This document shows, piece by piece, positions 16,357 through 25,176 of a stretch of 64,000 bases of DNA. Every line of letters starts with the position of its first letter. The stretch's first letter is position 1. Origin of the DNA: Emcibacteraceae bacterium (GTDB lineage: Bacteria > Pseudomonadota > Alphaproteobacteria > Sphingomonadales > Emcibacteraceae); assembly GCA_021774795.1 (NCBI GenBank), contig JAJFIR010000029.1:1-64000 (forward strand). Direction: 5' to 3'. A program made the position numbers and the translations under genes. The notes under the pieces were generated by a model. The model ran no database searches. It worked only from the letters and a program-made list of their open reading frames with translations, and was not told the origin of the DNA.

Positions 16357-19028
16357 TTCATGGATTCTAAACGTTCTAATGCCAGATTAATTTTTTCAGC
16401 TTTTTGTGCCGCTTCATCCAGTCCCTTTTTATTTTCTTCAATGACCGTCGCCGGTGCTTTTGCAACGAAATTATCATTATTCAATCTACCTGCCACCGAT
16501 GCAATTTCTTTTTTCAACTTATCTAAGTTTTTGTTGAGTCTATCTTTCTCTGCATCAACATCGATAACACCGGCAAGCGGCAGGTAATAAGTTGCTTCAC
16601 CAACCACTACGGAAATACTTCCCTTCGGAATTTCCCCGATCTGATATTCTACGTTTTCAAGTCGTGCTAACCGTTTAAGGATTGAAATCTGACGATCAAG
16701 AGCTTCAACCGTGTCCTTAGATGCCCCGGAAACCAGCATGTCAATCTTCGCACCGGCTGGCACATTCATTTCCGCTCGCGCGGTCCTTATTTCAGATATG
16801 ACCGTGATGAGCCAATTCATTTCGTCACTTGCGGCTTGATCTATGTTATTTTCGTCATAAATCGGCCAGTCCGCTAAAATTAGGTCTGTATCACGGCTAT
16901 TTGATAATTTTTTCCAAAGTTCTTCCGTTATAAAGGGCATAAATGGATGCAATATTTTTAATATCTGGTCCATCACCCAAGCAGATGTTTGCTTCGTTTC
17001 CTGCTTTTCGGCACTTTCTTCGTCATAGAATTGTGTTTTTATTAGTTCTATATACCAGTCACAAAAAGTACCCCAGGTAAAATGATATGCCGCCGCAGTT
17101 GCTTCGTTATAGCGGAAAACTTCCAAGGACCGAGTTACCTTCTGCGTAGCTTTTTCTGCCTCGCCTATAATCCATTTATTTACGGGAAGTTGCACATTCG
17201 ATGGATTAAAATCATCTTCAGAATTAAAACAGTCATTCATTTCGCAAAATTTCGCTGCGTTCCACAATTTGGTACCAAAGTTACGGTAACCTTCAACCCG
17301 CTTATCGGACATTTTTATATCACGCCCTTGTGCCTCCATTGCGGCGAGCGTGAAGCGAAGTGCATCAGCACCATATTTATCCGCTAGTTCAAGCGGATCG
17401 ACAATATTTCCCTTACTTTTTGACATTTTTGCGCCGTGCTCGTCACGCACCAATGCGTGGACATATACGGTCTCGAACGGCGTTTCCGGTTTACCTTCTG
17501 AATCTTTCATAAAATAAAGACCATCCATCATCATTCTAGCAACCCAGAAGAAAATAATGTCAAATCCCGTGACCAATACATCTGATTTATAGTATCTGGC
17601 TAATTCAGGCGTCTCATCAGGCCACCCCAATGTAGCATTTGGCCACAAAGCAGAAGAAAACCAGGTATCAAGGACATCCTCATCACGGGTGATCTTTCTA
17701 ACTTCGCCATAATAGTTATCCGCCAATTGTTGCGCTTTATTTTCATCTATCGCTACAAAAACCTTGCCGTCATCGCCGTACCACGCGGGTATCTGATGGC
17801 CCCACCATAATTGCCTGGAGACGCACCAGGGTTCTATGTTACGCATCCATTCATAATACGTCTTTTCCCAAGTCTTAGGTACAAATTTTGTATCGCCGTT
17901 TTCGACTGCGGCTATCGCCGGCTTAGCCAGCGTTTCGGCATCCACATACCATTGATCGGTCAACCATGGCTCAATAACTACGCCAGAACGATCGCCATAA
18001 GGTACCATATGAACGGTAGGTTCGGTTTTTTCCAAAAGATCCAGTTCATCCATATCCTCAACAATCAATTTACGTGCTTCAAATCGCTCCATACCTTGAT
18101 ATTTTTTTGGAACATTTTCATTTAAATTCGCCTGCGCATCAAAGATATTTATATTTTCAAGATCATGGCGTTTACCAACCATATTATCATCGAAATCATG
18201 TGCTGGCGTTATTTTCACAGCCCCTGAGCCTTTTTCCGGATCAGCATGTTCATCCGCAATAATAATTAGTTTACGGCCAACTAATGGTAAGGTCAGTGTT
18301 TTGCCAATAAGGTCCTTATACCGTTCATCGTCCTCGTTGACTGCAACCGCAACATCGCCAAGCATTGTTTCAGGACGGGTGGTTGCCACAGTTAAATAGC
18401 GGCCTTCTTGCCCATCCACGGGGTACTTGAAATGCCAGTAAAATCCGTTAACTTCTCTTTGTTCGACTTCCAAATCTGAAATGGCAGTGCATAATTTTGG
18501 ATCCCAATTAACCAACCTTTTTGCTTTAAAAATTAGATCATCATTATAAAGATCGACGAATTTCTTAAGTACCGCGTGCGCAAAACCATCATCCATCGTA
18601 AATTTTTGGCGGCTCCAATCACATGACTGGCCTAACCTTCTCATTTGGTTAAAAATTATCCCGCCGGATTGCTCTTTCCATTCCCAAACACGTTCGATAA
18701 AACCTTCCCTGCCCAAGTCATGGCGTCGAATATTTCCTTCATCCAACTGACGTTCGACAACCATTTGTGTCGCGATACCTGCGTGATCCATCCCTGGCTG
18801 CCATAACGCGTCTCTGCCGCGCATTCTCTCAAACCTTATCAGAATATCCTGAAGCGTATGATTTAAAGCATGCCCAATATGGAGGCTTCCTGTGACATTT
18901 GGAGGCGGTAAAATAATCGTAAAAGGCTCTGCATCTGGTCTTTGCCCACATTTAAAAGCACCACTGCTATCCCAGTAATCATATATTTTCTTCTCTAATG
19001 ATGAAAAATCGAACGTCTTATCAAGCAT
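16353..19028 (-). CDS. valS: Valyl-tRNA synthetase
   Basis: Class I synthetase, 891 residues. HIGH motif at 50-53 (PPPNVTGSLHIGH), editing CP1 domain about 190-330 (TTRPETMLGD), KMSKS at 534-538 and a C-terminal coiled-coil tRNA-binding arm about 825-890 (DAEKDRLNKNLDKLKKEIA). Charges tRNA-Val. Located just downstream of popZ on the same strand with a 94-base gap, an order common in alphaproteobacteria. Confidence 0.98.
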   Translation of the reverse strand: MLDKTFDFSSLEKKIYDYWDSSGAFKCGQRPDAEPFTIILPPPNVTGSLHIGHALNHTLQDILIRFERMRGRDALWQPGMDHAGIATQMVVERQLDEGNIRRHDLGREGFIERVWEWKEQSGGIIFNQMRRLGQSCDWSRQKFTMDDGFAHAVLKKFVDLYNDDLIFKAKRLVNWDPKLCTAISDLEVEQREVNGFYWHFKYPVDGQEGRYLTVATTRPETMLGDVAVAVNEDDERYKDLIGKTLTLPLVGRKLIIIADEHADPEKGSGAVKITPAHDFDDNMVGKRHDLENINIFDAQANLNENVPKKYQGMERFEARKLIVEDMDELDLLEKTEPTVHMVPYGDRSGVVIEPWLTDQWYVDAETLAKPAIAAVENGDTKFVPKTWEKTYYEWMRNIEPWCVSRQLWWGHQIPAWYGDDGKVFVAIDENKAQQLADNYYGEVRKITRDEDVLDTWFSSALWPNATLGWPDETPELARYYKSDVLVTGFDIIFFWVARMMMDGLYFMKDSEGKPETPFETVYVHALVRDEHGAKMSKSKGNIVDPLELADKYGADALRFTLAAMEAQGRDIKMSDKRVEGYRNFGTKLWNAAKFCEMNDCFNSEDDFNPSNVQLPVNKWIIGEAEKATQKVTRSLEVFRYNEATAAAYHFTWGTFCDWYIELIKTQFYDEESAEKQETKQTSAWVMDQILKILHPFMPFITEELWKKLSNSRDTDLILADWPIYDENNIDQAASDEMNWLITVISEIRTARAEMNVPAGAKIDMLVSGASKDTVEALDRQISILKRLARLENVEYQIGEIPKGSISVVVGEATYYLPLAGVIDVDAEKDRLNKNLDKLKKEIASVAGRLNNDNFVAKAPATVIEENKKGLDEAAQKAEKINLALERLESMN

Positions 19029-19122
19029 TTTTTAATCTTATTCCCAAATAAAAACAGAAGAACCACGAAAATGGCCCTTCTGTATAAAACTATAACTTCT
19101 AATCTGTTTTGTCTTTAATAAT

Positions 19123-19740
19123 TTATGGTTTTTTTGTTCTTGCTAACCTGGCAATTTCCTTCGCAATCATACGTTCCGCCAACGACGGAAGGTTTTCTTC
19201 CAACCACTGTTTTAACATTGGCCGCAAAAGTTCACGGACTAAGTCTTCTAATGTATTTCCGGAACCTTGATATCCCGATGTCAGTAACGCAGATAGTGCA
19301 TCAAATTGTCCCTGAATTTCATCAGATACCGTTTCTGATATCAGTACATCATCGCCTTCAGCCGGATCAACATCGTCAATATCCAAACCTGCTGCCACCT
19401 CATTTGGTTCCTCTTCTGGCTCGGGTTCCTCATCTTTTGGTTCTTCGGCGGCTTCTTCTGGCTCATCTTCCATAACAAGCTCGTCTTCGCTTTCCTCCAC
19501 ATTATCAAACATGCCGTCAATGTCATCTTGCGAGGCTTCCTCAAGATCGTCTTCAGTCAATTCCAAAACCTCCTCTTCTTCTTTTTCTGCTTCAGGTTCC
19601 TGTTCGGGTTCTGGCTCTTTTTCGGGGGCGGCTTCCTCAGCTGGCTTCTCTTCTTCCTCATCATCCTCTGAAATAATACGGCGGATAGACGCTAGAATTT
19701 CTTCCATGCTTGGTTCGTCTTCTTTTTCCGGTTCGCTCAT
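19123..19740 (-). CDS. popZ: Polar organizing protein Z (DUF2497)
   Basis: Polymer-forming pole organiser that, in Caulobacter, anchors ParB and recruits cell-cycle regulators. Layout is the family one: N-terminal helix EPSMEEILASIRRIISED (about 9-26), a long disordered acidic Glu/Pro/Asp linker (27-145) and the C-terminal oligomerisation helices (LEDLVRELLRPMLKQWLEENL ... ERMIAKEIARLA). 205 residues. I use the ATG at 19740, which has AGGAT at good spacing and begins MSEPE as homologues do; an in-frame start six codons upstream is less likely. Direct repeats in the upstream region may be regulatory. Confidence 0.92.
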   Translation of the reverse strand: MSEPEKEDEPSMEEILASIRRIISEDDEEEEKPAEEAAPEKEPEPEQEPEAEKEEEEVLELTEDDLEEASQDDIDGMFDNVEESEDELVMEDEPEEAAEEPKDEEPEPEEEPNEVAAGLDIDDVDPAEGDDVLISETVSDEIQGQFDALSALLTSGYQGSGNTLEDLVRELLRPMLKQWLEENLPSLAERMIAKEIARLARTKKP

Positions 19741-19806
19741 TCTTAAACTATCCTGCACTAAGTTTTATAAAGCATTGTAAATTACATATTATTCTTTATA
19801 TCCGCT

Positions 19807-19828
19807 TTAACCATATTTGTTAACCATA
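19807..19828 (-). promoter_or_regulatory. TTAACCATA direct repeat upstream of popZ
   Basis: The nonamer TTAACCATA occurs at 19807-19815 and again at 19820-19828, 13 bases apart, about 70-90 bases before the popZ start. TTAAC is the half-site of the alphaproteobacterial cell-cycle regulator CtrA, whose consensus is TTAA-N7-TTAA; here the gap is N9, so the match is imperfect. Promoter role is inferred. Confidence 0.35.
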
Positions 19829-19884
19829 ATATTTTTATTTAATTTCATAAGATTATCAATGTTTTTTAACATTTTCTCGAAAAT

Positions 19885-19914
19885 AAAAAACGGCACCATA
19901 AGAATATAGTGCCG
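19885..19914 (-). terminator. Rho-independent terminator of the tolC-like gene
   Basis: On the minus strand CGGCAC (19914-19909) pairs with GTGCCG (19896-19891) around a 12-base loop and is followed by six T. It lies about 50 bases after the tolC-like stop and separates it from popZ. Confidence 0.88.
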
Positions 19915-19963
19915 TAATATTTAATAAAAATTAAAGATTTGAGTTTTTTAACTAACTTTTAGC

Positions 19964-21325
19964 TTATTCAACACCAAAACCGTACAGCTTGTTTTCAACG
20001 TCCTCACTTCTTTGCGCTGCATCATATACTGGAACATTCAATTTCAAATCACTCGCATTCAATTTACCCATAGAGGCTAACAAATTATACGCGGACACCG
20101 TTCTATCATTTACGGCACGTGCATTATTAACACGAGCATCAAGTAGCTCTTGTTCTGCATCAAGTACATCCAATATTGTTCTTGATCCAACATCTGCTTC
20201 CTGACGTACTCCTTCAAGTGCGATTTCGTTGGCTTCCAGTTGCGATTCAGTTGAAGTTATTCGCGCTGTGGCTTCCCGGAAGCTTTCCCAGGCATTACGA
20301 ACAAGTTCATGAACTTCTCGCTCCGCAGCAACAGCCTCCATGCGAAATTGGCTACGTTCCTGTTTTGCTCGACGGACGACAGATGCCTGAACCCCTGCCT
20401 GATAAATAGGAACACGCAAATTTGCCTGGATTGATTTGGCGGTCGATGCTTCACCAGTAAAAGTAGAATCCCAACGTCTATCGTAGCTAGCTCCAACTGT
20501 TACCTCAGGCCCAAGACCACCATATTGTTTTTTAACGGCGTAACCAGCGGCCGCTTCAGATGCTCTTGCCGCTACAATTACCGGATGATTTGTTGATGCA
20601 ATATCCAGCGCCGCTTCCTCAGACGCCGGTAGACCAGGAAGTTCAATATCCCTTTCAAGGGTACCAGGCGCATCACCAATAATGCGTCGATATGCGGCGC
20701 GACTTGCCGTTAATGTTGCTTCAGCACCAATTTGTTCTGACTGTGCACGGGATAGGCGTGCTTTTGATTGTGCCACATCGGTACGGGTAATTTCACCTAC
20801 TTCAAACCGATCTTCACTCGCCTGCAATTGACGTGAGAGTGCGATAACATTGTTAGTGGTGAATTCAAGAAATGCTTCATCACGAATAACATTTGAATAG
20901 GCCTGCACCGCTGAAATAAATATCTGTTGCTCAATGTTACTGAGTTGGGCGCGACCCGCTTCAACTTGTTTACGAGCTTCCCGAGTGCCATTCACGGTTT
21001 GGAAACTTCTGAAGATAGGTTGTTGTATTGAAATCCCTAAAGCTTTTGGTCTAGGGTTTGTTGTACCGTTCGCAAACGGGCTACCTGATCGAATATTTTG
21101 TTGCCTCGCATAAGAAGCAGTGGCTTCAATCGTTGGGCGCCAGCCGGATTTGGCCTGATTAACCAATTCATCATTTGCACGTTGGCTTGCACGCGCTGCT
21201 TCAAGCGTGGGATTATTTAGATAAGTCGTAATTAGTGCGGATCTCAAATCGTCCGCATTTACAGAAATTGTACTGCCTAATAATCCTGTTAGAATTAGTG
21301 CCGTACTAAGAATAGGTCTCTTCAT
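19964..21325 (-). CDS. TolC-family outer membrane efflux channel
   Basis: 454 residues from the preferred ATG at 21325, which has AAGGGA six bases before it and gives a clean signal peptide (MKRPILSTALILTGLLG, cleavage near VNA). The mature protein has two repeats of the outer-membrane efflux (OEP) fold: PTIEATASYARQQ, PIFRSFQTVNGTREA and QVEAGRAQL in the first half, PIYQAGVQASVVRRAKQERSQ and GVRQEADVGSRTILDVLDAEQELLDARVN in the second. It forms the trimeric exit duct for type I secretion or RND/MacB efflux. Partner pumps are not adjacent, but a MacAB-like system lies at 58762-63048. The 320-base upstream region is rich in palindromes. Confidence 0.92.
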   Translation of the reverse strand: MKRPILSTALILTGLLGSTISVNADDLRSALITTYLNNPTLEAARASQRANDELVNQAKSGWRPTIEATASYARQQNIRSGSPFANGTTNPRPKALGISIQQPIFRSFQTVNGTREARKQVEAGRAQLSNIEQQIFISAVQAYSNVIRDEAFLEFTTNNVIALSRQLQASEDRFEVGEITRTDVAQSKARLSRAQSEQIGAEATLTASRAAYRRIIGDAPGTLERDIELPGLPASEEAALDIASTNHPVIVAARASEAAAGYAVKKQYGGLGPEVTVGASYDRRWDSTFTGEASTAKSIQANLRVPIYQAGVQASVVRRAKQERSQFRMEAVAAEREVHELVRNAWESFREATARITSTESQLEANEIALEGVRQEADVGSRTILDVLDAEQELLDARVNNARAVNDRTVSAYNLLASMGKLNASDLKLNVPVYDAAQRSEDVENKLYGFGVE

Positions 21326-21349
21326 AATTAATCCCTTAGTTTTCGTCAA

Positions 21350-21672
21350 TTGTCATTTGAATAATGGTAAAAGACTTATATTTCCTTAATTTTTGCGAAT
21401 TTGCCTTAAAATGTTACCACTGTCAACATCAAGTTGCCATAATGCGTTTAAACGTTAAATATATGCGATGAACACTTACTAGATGATAAAAACTTTTTTA
21501 GTCAATTTTGTTGCATTTTCGTATTCTTGAACGGAGCAATAATTATGCCAAAAAATAAATCATTTAATTTCAATAGCTTAACATATAAATGTTCATTTTC
21601 GAACGATTATTACTGTTCGTTATCGGACAAAATGTACGATTATGAACGATCGTTAGCTCCGTTCTTTTGATT
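21350..21672. promoter_or_regulatory. Long palindrome-rich gap between the pcm-like and tolC-like genes
   Basis: No gene is visible here. Two perfect 10-base palindromes are present, CGTTTAAACG (21445-21454) and AACGATCGTT (21645-21654), and an inverted pair CGAAC/GTTCG at 21600-21619. The octamer ACGATTAT is repeated at 21603 and 21637. Five GAAC or GTTC tetramers fall within 75 bases (21591-21664). This is the 5' region of the tolC-like gene and could bind one or more dimeric repressors (for example TetR- or MarR-type); no such regulator gene is adjacent. Confidence 0.45.
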
Positions 21673-22344
21673 CTAAAATTCGAACCCTTTCGCCTTTTCA
21701 AATCCTTCAAGTTTTGGCGCAGCGGCATCAAACAAGATTCGCACACCGATAATTTTGTCAATATAAGTGATTAACGCAGCACGACCGAAGCCATCTTGAT
21801 TAAGGAAGCATAGGATACGTCCTTCATCGTTCAACTGATCCAAAAGTGAATGTGGAACTTCATCAACCATACCGTTGATGAAAATCAGATCATATGGTCC
21901 TTGTTTTGCTAGACCCCGGTTATGAGACGCGTTTATCACGGCTACATTATCGCAGTTTTCTTGGGCAAGATTATCAGTAGCGATTTTTGCAAGCTCTGCG
22001 TTTTCTTCAATGCTCACTACTGCTTCTACCAAATTACTGAATACCGCTGATGAATAGCCGGTTGCGGTTGCAATATCGAGCACCAGCTCATCTTCGCGGA
22101 TTTCCGCGGAACTCAAAAGCTTAGCAAATGCAAGTGGCTCCACCAGATAGCGCCCGTCTGACACTTTTATACTCTTATCCAAATAGGCTACGCCCTTTCT
22201 ACCTTCAGGAACGAATACTTCGCGATTTACGTTCTTTATGGCTTCTATCACATTTTCATCTGTTACGTCATTAGGAAGCAATTGGCCATCGATCATATGC
22301 TGCCTTTCAGCAGAATGGTCGCTATCCTTAGTCATCATATTCAT
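21673..22344 (-). CDS. Protein-L-isoaspartate methyltransferase-like protein
   Basis: 223 residues with the PIMT fold: ERQHMIDGQLLPNDVTDENVIEAIKNVNREVFVP at the N-terminus, SAM motif I about residues 88-102, and LIFINGMVDEVPHSLLDQLNDEGRI as motifs II/III. Gene order with tolC, popZ and valS is shared by many alphaproteobacteria. The SAM loop reads LDIATATGYSSAV, where canonical PIMT has LEIGTGSGYQ, and the usual TAA-AP substrate loop reads FINGMVDEVP, so the enzyme may not repair isoaspartate. Start: an ATG at 22344 with GGAA upstream; a TTG one codon earlier is also open. Confidence 0.8.
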   Translation of the reverse strand: MNMMTKDSDHSAERQHMIDGQLLPNDVTDENVIEAIKNVNREVFVPEGRKGVAYLDKSIKVSDGRYLVEPLAFAKLLSSAEIREDELVLDIATATGYSSAVFSNLVEAVVSIEENAELAKIATDNLAQENCDNVAVINASHNRGLAKQGPYDLIFINGMVDEVPHSLLDQLNDEGRILCFLNQDGFGRAALITYIDKIIGVRILFDAAAPKLEGFEKAKGFEF

Positions 22345-22433
22345 CAAGCTGTTCCAATAATTTCAAATGCTGCATTTTTATAGTACGATTACGAATTCAT
22401 TTCAATAAAGACCATGACAATAAGCAATATTTA

Positions 22434-23426
22434 TTACGCGTCTTCTTCCGACCGGTCCGTGGCCTTTTCAGGCGCGTTGGTCATATTCGACAGCTCTTCG
22501 CGCATTTCTGCGGTTAGAACAACATCAACAGCGTCAAATGAAGGGGTTAATTGCTCAGCACTTCTGCCACCTATAATAGGTGCGGTGATTGAAGGATGTG
22601 ATTCTGCCCACGCGACGGCGAGACTAATAGGGTTTATGCCTTTATCTCGCGCATAGGCCGTGAAATCAGCGGCAATTTCAGCATTTCTTTTATCTTCGTA
22701 CCGCTTATTATACATGGGCATCGTATTTATGCGGCCCTCTTCACTTTCTTTGCTTTTGGAAAGGTATTTTCCTGTAAGTATGCCGCCCCCGAGCGGACTG
22801 TATGAAAAAACACCAAGTTTCTCACTTCCCGCCATCGGGAGGATTTCACTCTCACATTGCCGTTTTAATAAACTATACATTGGTTGAATACAGGCAATCG
22901 GCGCATAATTATATTGTTTTGTAATGCTGACGGCTTTCATATATTGCCACGCTGCAAAATTACTAAGCCCAACATAATTGATTTTCCCCTGATGAACAAA
23001 GTCGTTAAAGGCAGAAAGGCTTTCTTCCAAATTACATTCATCATCAAATCGATGCATGTAATATATATCTATGTAATCCGTTCCCAACCTTTTTAAACTG
23101 TCATCCAACGCACGCGTAAGATGAGTACGGTTGAGACCGCGCCCCCACGTTTCGTGGCCACCACCGGCATAAGTGTCTACTGCGAAATAGGCTTTGGATG
23201 ATATAATAACTTCTTCGCGGTGATTTTTGATTAAATGGCCCAAGATTTCTTCCGATTTGCCACCTGAATACAAATTTGCGCAATCGAAAAAGTTGATGCC
23301 CTTGTCGCGAGCAGTTGAATAAATTTTGGCTGATTCCGCTTCGTCAGCACCTGACCCAAAAGTCATCGTTCCCAAACATAATGAAGAGACTTTTATTCCT
23401 GTTTGGCCCATTCTTTTATATTTCAT
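22434..23426 (-). CDS. Aldo/keto reductase
   Basis: 330 residues, NADPH-dependent (beta/alpha)8 barrel. The catalytic tetrad is complete: Asp48 and Tyr53 in FFDCANLYSGGKSEE, Lys78 in ISSKAY and His125 in IYYMHRFD. The C-terminal NADPH site is around NPISLAVAWAESHPSITAPIIGGRS. It belongs to the YghZ/Tas-like class with activity on aldehydes or ketones; substrate unknown. The ATG at 23426 has GAGGA upstream and is preferred over a GTG four codons earlier. Divergent from the PQQ dehydrogenase. Confidence 0.9.
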   Translation of the reverse strand: MKYKRMGQTGIKVSSLCLGTMTFGSGADEAESAKIYSTARDKGINFFDCANLYSGGKSEEILGHLIKNHREEVIISSKAYFAVDTYAGGGHETWGRGLNRTHLTRALDDSLKRLGTDYIDIYYMHRFDDECNLEESLSAFNDFVHQGKINYVGLSNFAAWQYMKAVSITKQYNYAPIACIQPMYSLLKRQCESEILPMAGSEKLGVFSYSPLGGGILTGKYLSKSKESEEGRINTMPMYNKRYEDKRNAEIAADFTAYARDKGINPISLAVAWAESHPSITAPIIGGRSAEQLTPSFDAVDVVLTAEMREELSNMTNAPEKATDRSEEDA

Positions 23427-23589
23427 AGTAGTCCTCACTTAAAATATTATTTTCTGCTCGCATTTATTCTTTCATAACATCATAATAAATATAGGAACAC
23501 CAATTAAATCGCGAAATTGTGATTTATCAACTGATTATTCTTTTTCGCGTTTGTTGATAAGCTTGAAGAAAATTAATTAGGAGGATTTA

Positions 23590-24885
23590 ATGTTAAGGAT
23601 TTTTGAAAAAATTAATTTCACAATCTGGGCGGCGGTCGTGTTTACTGCCTTAACGTTATCGCCGAGCTTGGCACAAAAAGTTTTTCCGGGACATCAACCA
23701 CCTGTTCCGGCATTTTCCGGCCAAACAAGAGCACCAATTGCAGATCAAAGTGCCGCAGTTGATATTACTGTGATAAAAGACGATTTATTTCTACCGTGGG
23801 GTATCGCAGCACTACCTAACGGTAATTTCCTTATGAGTGAAATGACGGGGAGACTTAGTTTGGTTAATGCTGACGGCATCGTAACTGCGCCCCTGCCAGG
23901 CCTTCCACCTGTCCGGGGTTACTGGTTTATGGGACTTATGGATATTGTCCTTGATCCTGACTTTGAAAATAATCGCCTTGTCTATTTTAGTTATTTTGCC
24001 CCACCAGACGGAGAAGAAGGCAACGGTACCCACAAAACGACCAAAGAATGGGGAGATGCATATGTTAGAACGACAGCACTTCACGATGAATGGAAAGAAA
24101 AAGACAAAGACTATAAAATCGACAACCCCTTTGACAGACGCTTTATTGGTCGCGGAAAATTATCGCAAGACGAAACCAGAATTGACGACTTCGAAAATAT
24201 ATTTGAAGTAGGCGCACGCCGAATGACATTTGGTTCCGATGGAAAACTGTGGGTAACCACGTGGGGGCGCGGCGATCCACAGGACACATTATCATTGGGC
24301 AGTAAAATGCTACGGTTAAATTCTGACGGTTCTATTCCAAAAGATAACCCGTTTATTGGAAATGATGATGTCCATGACGCGATTTACGCATATGGGTTTC
24401 GCGATCCATCGGGAACGGTACGCAATCCGACAACTGGTGATGTATGGACCATAGAACACGGCCCACAAGGTGGTGATGAAATTAACGTTATGAAACCGGG
24501 CGCAAATTATGGCTGGCCGATTATAACGTATGGCCGCAATTACGGTGATGATGCGTTGCCGGTAGGCGACGGGATTAGTGCCAAAGAAGGTATGGAACAA
24601 CCATTATATTTTTGGAATCCAAACATAGCACCCTCCTCCATGATGTTTTATACCGGTGATCTTTTCCCAAAATGGAAAAATGATATCTTGGTAACATCGC
24701 TCAAAGGGAAACAACTGACACGCCTAAAGGTTTCCGGGAATAATATTGTTGCGGAAGAGAGATTGATAGAGCATTTTGGCGAACGACTTCGAACTGTGAC
24801 ACAAGGGGCGGACGGCGCAATTTATGTTGTTACAGATTCAAGGGAAAACGGTCAACTGATAAAAGTTACGCCAAAAACTAACTAG
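23590..24885 (+). CDS. PQQ-dependent sugar dehydrogenase (YliI/soluble GDH-type beta-propeller)
   Basis: 431 residues with a signal peptide (cleavage near LAQ at 29). Six-bladed propeller of the GSDH family: DLFLPWGIAALPNGNFLMSEMTGRL in blade one, RRMTFGSDGKLWVTTWGRGD, AYGFRDPSGTVRNP and the PQQ/calcium region EHGPQGGDEINVMKPGANYGWP. It oxidises aldose sugars in the periplasm with PQQ as cofactor. No pqq synthesis genes are in the window, so the cofactor may be made elsewhere or scavenged. Perfect AGGAGG site before the ATG. The stop overlaps that of phhB (shared CTAG). Confidence 0.92.
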   Translation: MLRIFEKINFTIWAAVVFTALTLSPSLAQKVFPGHQPPVPAFSGQTRAPIADQSAAVDITVIKDDLFLPWGIAALPNGNFLMSEMTGRLSLVNADGIVTAPLPGLPPVRGYWFMGLMDIVLDPDFENNRLVYFSYFAPPDGEEGNGTHKTTKEWGDAYVRTTALHDEWKEKDKDYKIDNPFDRRFIGRGKLSQDETRIDDFENIFEVGARRMTFGSDGKLWVTTWGRGDPQDTLSLGSKMLRLNSDGSIPKDNPFIGNDDVHDAIYAYGFRDPSGTVRNPTTGDVWTIEHGPQGGDEINVMKPGANYGWPIITYGRNYGDDALPVGDGISAKEGMEQPLYFWNPNIAPSSMMFYTGDLFPKWKNDILVTSLKGKQLTRLKVSGNNIVAEERLIEHFGERLRTVTQGADGAIYVVTDSRENGQLIKVTPKTN

Positions 24886-25163
24886 CTGCAAACGTTATCA
24901 ATAAAGTTAGCCAGTTCCAGATCATAGCTCGTGACGCCGCCGGCGTCATGAGTAGTGAGCGTTACTTCAAGCTTATTATAGACATTAAACCATTCTGGAT
25001 GATGGTTCATTTGTTCAGCTTTTATTGCGATTTCAGACATGCAAGAGAATGCGTGCTCGAAATCTTTTAATTGAAATGTTTTGTAAATTGCCTCTCGTCC
25101 TTCGGCTGCGGTCCATCCGTTTAAACTGCTCAGTAAATCATCTAGTTCTATTTTTTTATACAT
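24882..25163 (-). CDS. phhB: Pterin-4a-carbinolamine dehydratase
   Basis: Dehydrates 4a-hydroxytetrahydropterin made by phenylalanine hydroxylase so that the pterin can be re-reduced. The family signature is present: FEHAFSCMSEIAIKAEQMNHHPEW (tetramer interface and catalytic histidines), VYNKLEVTLTTHDAGGVT and DLELANFID. 93 residues, normal. Last gene of the phhA-SDR-phhB operon, 13 bases after the SDR, with AGGAT before its ATG. Confidence 0.95.
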   Translation of the reverse strand: MYKKIELDDLLSSLNGWTAAEGREAIYKTFQLKDFEHAFSCMSEIAIKAEQMNHHPEWFNVYNKLEVTLTTHDAGGVTSYDLELANFIDNVCS

Positions 25164-25176
25164 AATTTATCCTATT

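Noticed and set aside
21591-21664. Five GAAC/GTTC tetramers as LexA sites
   Set aside because: No two of them form the direct repeat with N7 spacing that alphaproteobacterial LexA needs; they are in mixed orientation at unrelated distances.
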